This document shows, in pieces, positions 62,299-64,000 of a DNA stretch of 64,000 bases. Every line of letters begins with the position of its first letter. Position 1 is the stretch's first letter. The position numbers and the translations under genes are program-made. The DNA comes from Pseudovibrio sp947494035. GTDB lineage: Bacteria > Pseudomonadota > Alphaproteobacteria > Rhizobiales > Stappiaceae. Location: positions 186,001-250,000 of the forward strand of contig CANLTN010000001.1 in the NCBI GenBank assembly GCA_947494035.1. Direction: 5' to 3'. Below the pieces are notes generated by a model, which saw nothing but the letters and a program-made list of their open reading frames with translations, did no database searches and was not told the origin of the DNA.

Positions 62299-62991
62299 AT
62301 GAATTCGGCGCAAGAGATGTTATCGGCAGCAATAAAATCATTTTCTCAGGTTTTTGAACCGCATTTCAGAAGCATATTTTTCAAAGCCCTCGGGCTGACA
62401 CTGCTTCTTCTTCTCGTAGTCTGGATCGCCATTCAGGGCTTGGTCGGCTATTTTATTGATCTGCCGGAGAATTGGCAGGATATCACGGTAGGCATCGTGA
62501 CTGGTATCGGCGCGCTGATTGGTCTTGGGTATATCCTTGCACCAGTCTCAGCCATGGTAGTCGCATTCTATCAGGACCAGATCTCAGATCTGGTAGAAGA
62601 GCACTCCTACCCAAATGAAAGGCGAGGCAAAGCGCTACCGCTTCGAGAGGCAATTGTTACGGCTCTCCGTTTTGTCGGTGTCATCATAGTCGCCAATATC
62701 TTCGCTTTGATGCTGTTCTTCATTCCTGGCGTCGGGCAGATTGCATTCTTGCTGGTAAACGGTTACCTGCTTGGCCGTGAATATTTCGAGTTTGTTGCAA
62801 TGCGTTTCATGCCAGTGCAGGAGGCAAAAGCCTTTCGGAAATCGCAGGGTGGAACTGTGTTTGCTGCAGGCTTGATCGTCGCATTTGTTCTCGCAATTCC
62901 AATTGTGAACCTGATCACCCCGCTCTTCGCGACAATTTTCATGGTGCATGTCTTCAAGACACTCCGCACACGACGCAATCTGACCGTCTAG
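62299..62991 (+). CDS. EI24-domain (CysZ-like) membrane protein
   Basis: 230 residues with four to five spans. EI24 landmarks are FSQVFEPHFRSIFFKALGLTLLLLLVVW near residue 9 (core FRSIFFKALGLTL), YILAPVSAMVVAFYQDQISDLVE near 80, and the hydrophobic block LLVNGYLLGREYFEFVAMRF near 145. The family includes the sulfate transporter CysZ; alphaproteobacterial members have unknown roles. ATG at 62299 is used, though no clear ribosome binding site is seen and GTG at 62284 is possible. Confidence 0.75.
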   Translation: MNSAQEMLSAAIKSFSQVFEPHFRSIFFKALGLTLLLLLVVWIAIQGLVGYFIDLPENWQDITVGIVTGIGALIGLGYILAPVSAMVVAFYQDQISDLVEEHSYPNERRGKALPLREAIVTALRFVGVIIVANIFALMLFFIPGVGQIAFLLVNGYLLGREYFEFVAMRFMPVQEAKAFRKSQGGTVFAAGLIVAFVLAIPIVNLITPLFATIFMVHVFKTLRTRRNLTV

Positions 62992-63037
62992 ACTCTAATA
63001 AAACTACAATCTAACGAAATAACTGGAAATAGCTGCA

Positions 63038-63514
63038 TTGACTATTCGAAGCTTTATTGCTGATGACTTGAACTGGACGTATATTCTGAATGAAGAACAT
63101 GCACTTGAACTTTCCTCTCTGATACGAGACGGTTTTGCAAGGTTGGTTGATAAGGCAGCCTATGTCAGGGTTGCCGATAAAGAGGCGGGTCTCCTGATTG
63201 CCTATGATCAGGACGGAGAGTATTCCTCGATAAATTTCAAATGGTTCTGTGCCAACTACGAAAACTTCCTCTATGTGGACCGCATCGTAATCTCCAAAGC
63301 AGCACGTGGGCAGGGCATCGCGCGTAAGCTCTACGAAGACCTGTTTAACTTCGCCAAAGCAAAGGGGTATGAACGCATCGTTTGTGAGGTCAACTCGGTT
63401 CCCCCGAATCCCGCATCAGACGCATTCCACGCTTCCTTAGGCTTCCAAATCGTCGGAGAAGCAGAACTGGAAGGCAATGGAAAGACGGTCAAGTACATGG
63501 AAAAGGCGCTCTAG
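63038..63514 (+). CDS. GNAT family N-acetyltransferase
   Basis: 158 residues. The acetyl-CoA loop is VISKAARGQGIARKLYEDLF near residue 87, with a final strand VCEVNSVPPNPASDAFHASLGF typical of the family's Asn-based motif. TTG start at 63038 is the only in-frame start that keeps the N-terminal strand. It follows the EI24 gene by 46 bp on the same strand. Unrelated in detail to the twin GNAT genes at 55-57 kb. Substrate unknown. Confidence 0.8.
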   Translation: MTIRSFIADDLNWTYILNEEHALELSSLIRDGFARLVDKAAYVRVADKEAGLLIAYDQDGEYSSINFKWFCANYENFLYVDRIVISKAARGQGIARKLYEDLFNFAKAKGYERIVCEVNSVPPNPASDAFHASLGFQIVGEAELEGNGKTVKYMEKAL

Positions 63515-63690
63515 ATAACGCTGTTTTATGAGATTTCGGGGGGGCTTGGGCTGAAAGCTGGGACTGTAGCAAGGCAGCAGCATTATTCCACTGTACTATG
63601 TAGCCGCCTACAATGAGAGATTAGGAGCCTATGACTGTCATCATGGGCCGGCATCCCTACGAGCCCGCGTAGACGTTAGGCTGTGAGCAA

Positions 63691-63719
63691 AGGCGGGGCA
63701 GTCAGTGCCTGCTCCGCCT
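63691..63719 (-). terminator. terminator of the minus-strand gene at the window end
   Basis: Stem AGGCGGGGCAG (63691-63701) / CTGCTCCGCCT (63709-63719), one G-T pair, loop TCAGTGC; on the minus strand it ends in CCTTTGC. It lies 42 bp after the stop of the partial gene. Confidence 0.65.
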
Positions 63720-63760
63720 GCTTTGTGAGCTTAACCTCGGATGAAATGCCAAGTGAAGTT

Positions 63761-64000
63761 CTAATCACGTGTATCTGTAAGTTTCCATCCATAGTTGGCC
63801 CACCCTTCGGCGGAAAGCATATTCATTGTCTTTACGGGAATGATATAGCCACCAAGCTTTTCGACATGTCCGGTTCTCGTTTTGAATTCCAAGTCTCGGT
63901 GATATTCACCGCCCAGTTTTTCGGCTAAGGCGGCACCACCGCCACGCTGACTGCCAGAACTAACGAAAATCCATTTGATACTGTCTCGCAGTGCGAATGC
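63761..64000 (-). CDS. C-terminal part of an unknown protein, cut by the window end
   Basis: An open frame on the minus strand from the window end (64000) to TAG at 63763-63761, 79 residues without a start inside the window. It reads IKWIFVSSGSQRGGGAALAE, then KLGGEYHRDLEFKTRT, and ends GWANYGWKLTDTRD. The composition is protein-like and a terminator follows. The SAEGWANYGWKL segment recalls small DUF4177-type domains (eGWel pattern), but this is weak. Identity unknown. Confidence 0.6.
   Translation of the reverse strand, partial: AFALRDSIKWIFVSSGSQRGGGAALAEKLGGEYHRDLEFKTRTGHVEKLGGYIIPVKTMNMLSAEGWANYGWKLTDTRD

Noticed and set aside
63683..63928. 81-codon plus-strand frame near the window end
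   Set aside because: Lies opposite the better supported partial minus-strand gene and across its terminator hairpin.
1..64000. tRNA genes, rRNA genes, CRISPR arrays, prophage or IS elements
   Set aside because: No T-loop/acceptor pattern, repeat-spacer array, integrase or transposase was recognised on either strand by reading; a tRNAscan or IS search would be decisive.

Overview
The window is an ordinary stretch of chromosome from an alphaproteobacterium, most likely a marine Hyphomicrobiales/Rhizobiales member of the Pseudovibrio/Stappiaceae type. This is inferred from protein families and gene order: the order hisB-DUF2628-hisH-hisA-hisF-hisE-coaA, a 1,602-residue NAD-dependent glutamate dehydrogenase, a RegB/RegA (ActS/ActR) redox pair, a CenR-like regulator, a CycM-type cytochrome c facing pheA, and ffs beside dnaX-ybaB-recR. 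Base composition looks moderate (low to mid 50s % GC by eye), which is low for the order. No tRNA, rRNA, CRISPR array, prophage or insertion sequence was recognised. One small RNA gene is clear: the 4.5S SRP RNA on the minus strand at about 60193-60293.

Layout. 1-5.3 kb: 3' end of pnp, an OpgB-like membrane phosphoglycerol transferase, an unexplained 607-bp gap, then dapB. 5.4-8.5 kb: two 2,3-BPG-dependent phosphoglycerate mutase paralogs flank a small cassette (a 35-codon ORF with its own terminator, a DUF6065-like gene and a PNPOx-like flavoprotein gene). 8.6-11.7 kb: adenosine kinase and pheA (minus), cycM (plus). 11.9-19.7 kb: a five-gene Yej-type peptide ABC importer with two binding proteins. 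19.8-25.6 kb: minus-strand ICMT-like methyltransferase, LysE exporter, ftsY-mtaB-dapF and an L,D-transpeptidase. 25.8-28.3 kb: CenR-like response regulator, cNMP-binding protein, and a divergent Lrp/LysE pair. 28.4-36.9 kb: leuD, argC, the large GDH and a secreted putative cysteine hydrolase. 37.2-42 kb: coaA and the his operon. 42.2-47.9 kb: pyrF, pcp, an epimerase, rsgA, a PCMT-like methyltransferase and two tandem secreted paralogs. 48.1-51.6 kb: secB facing regB-regA, then yciB. 51.9-57 kb: a more accessory stretch with an MFS transporter, DUF1499, a methyltransferase, a small secreted protein and duplicated GNAT genes separated by dispersed palindromic repeats. 57-64 kb: recR-ybaB-dnaX-ffs (minus), nudC, a histidine phosphatase, an EI24-domain protein, a GNAT, and a minus-strand gene cut by the window end.

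Functionally the window is mostly core metabolism (histidine, lysine/DAP, leucine, arginine, phenylalanine, pyrimidine, CoA), protein targeting (ffs, ftsY, secB), replication and repair, redox regulation and peptide uptake. The best candidates for something new are the small-ORF cassette at 6.36-7.84 kb, the tandem secreted paralogs at 47.0-48.0 kb, the secreted Cys/His protein at 36.0-36.9 kb, and a possible RNA switch in front of the phosphatase gene at 61.5 kb.
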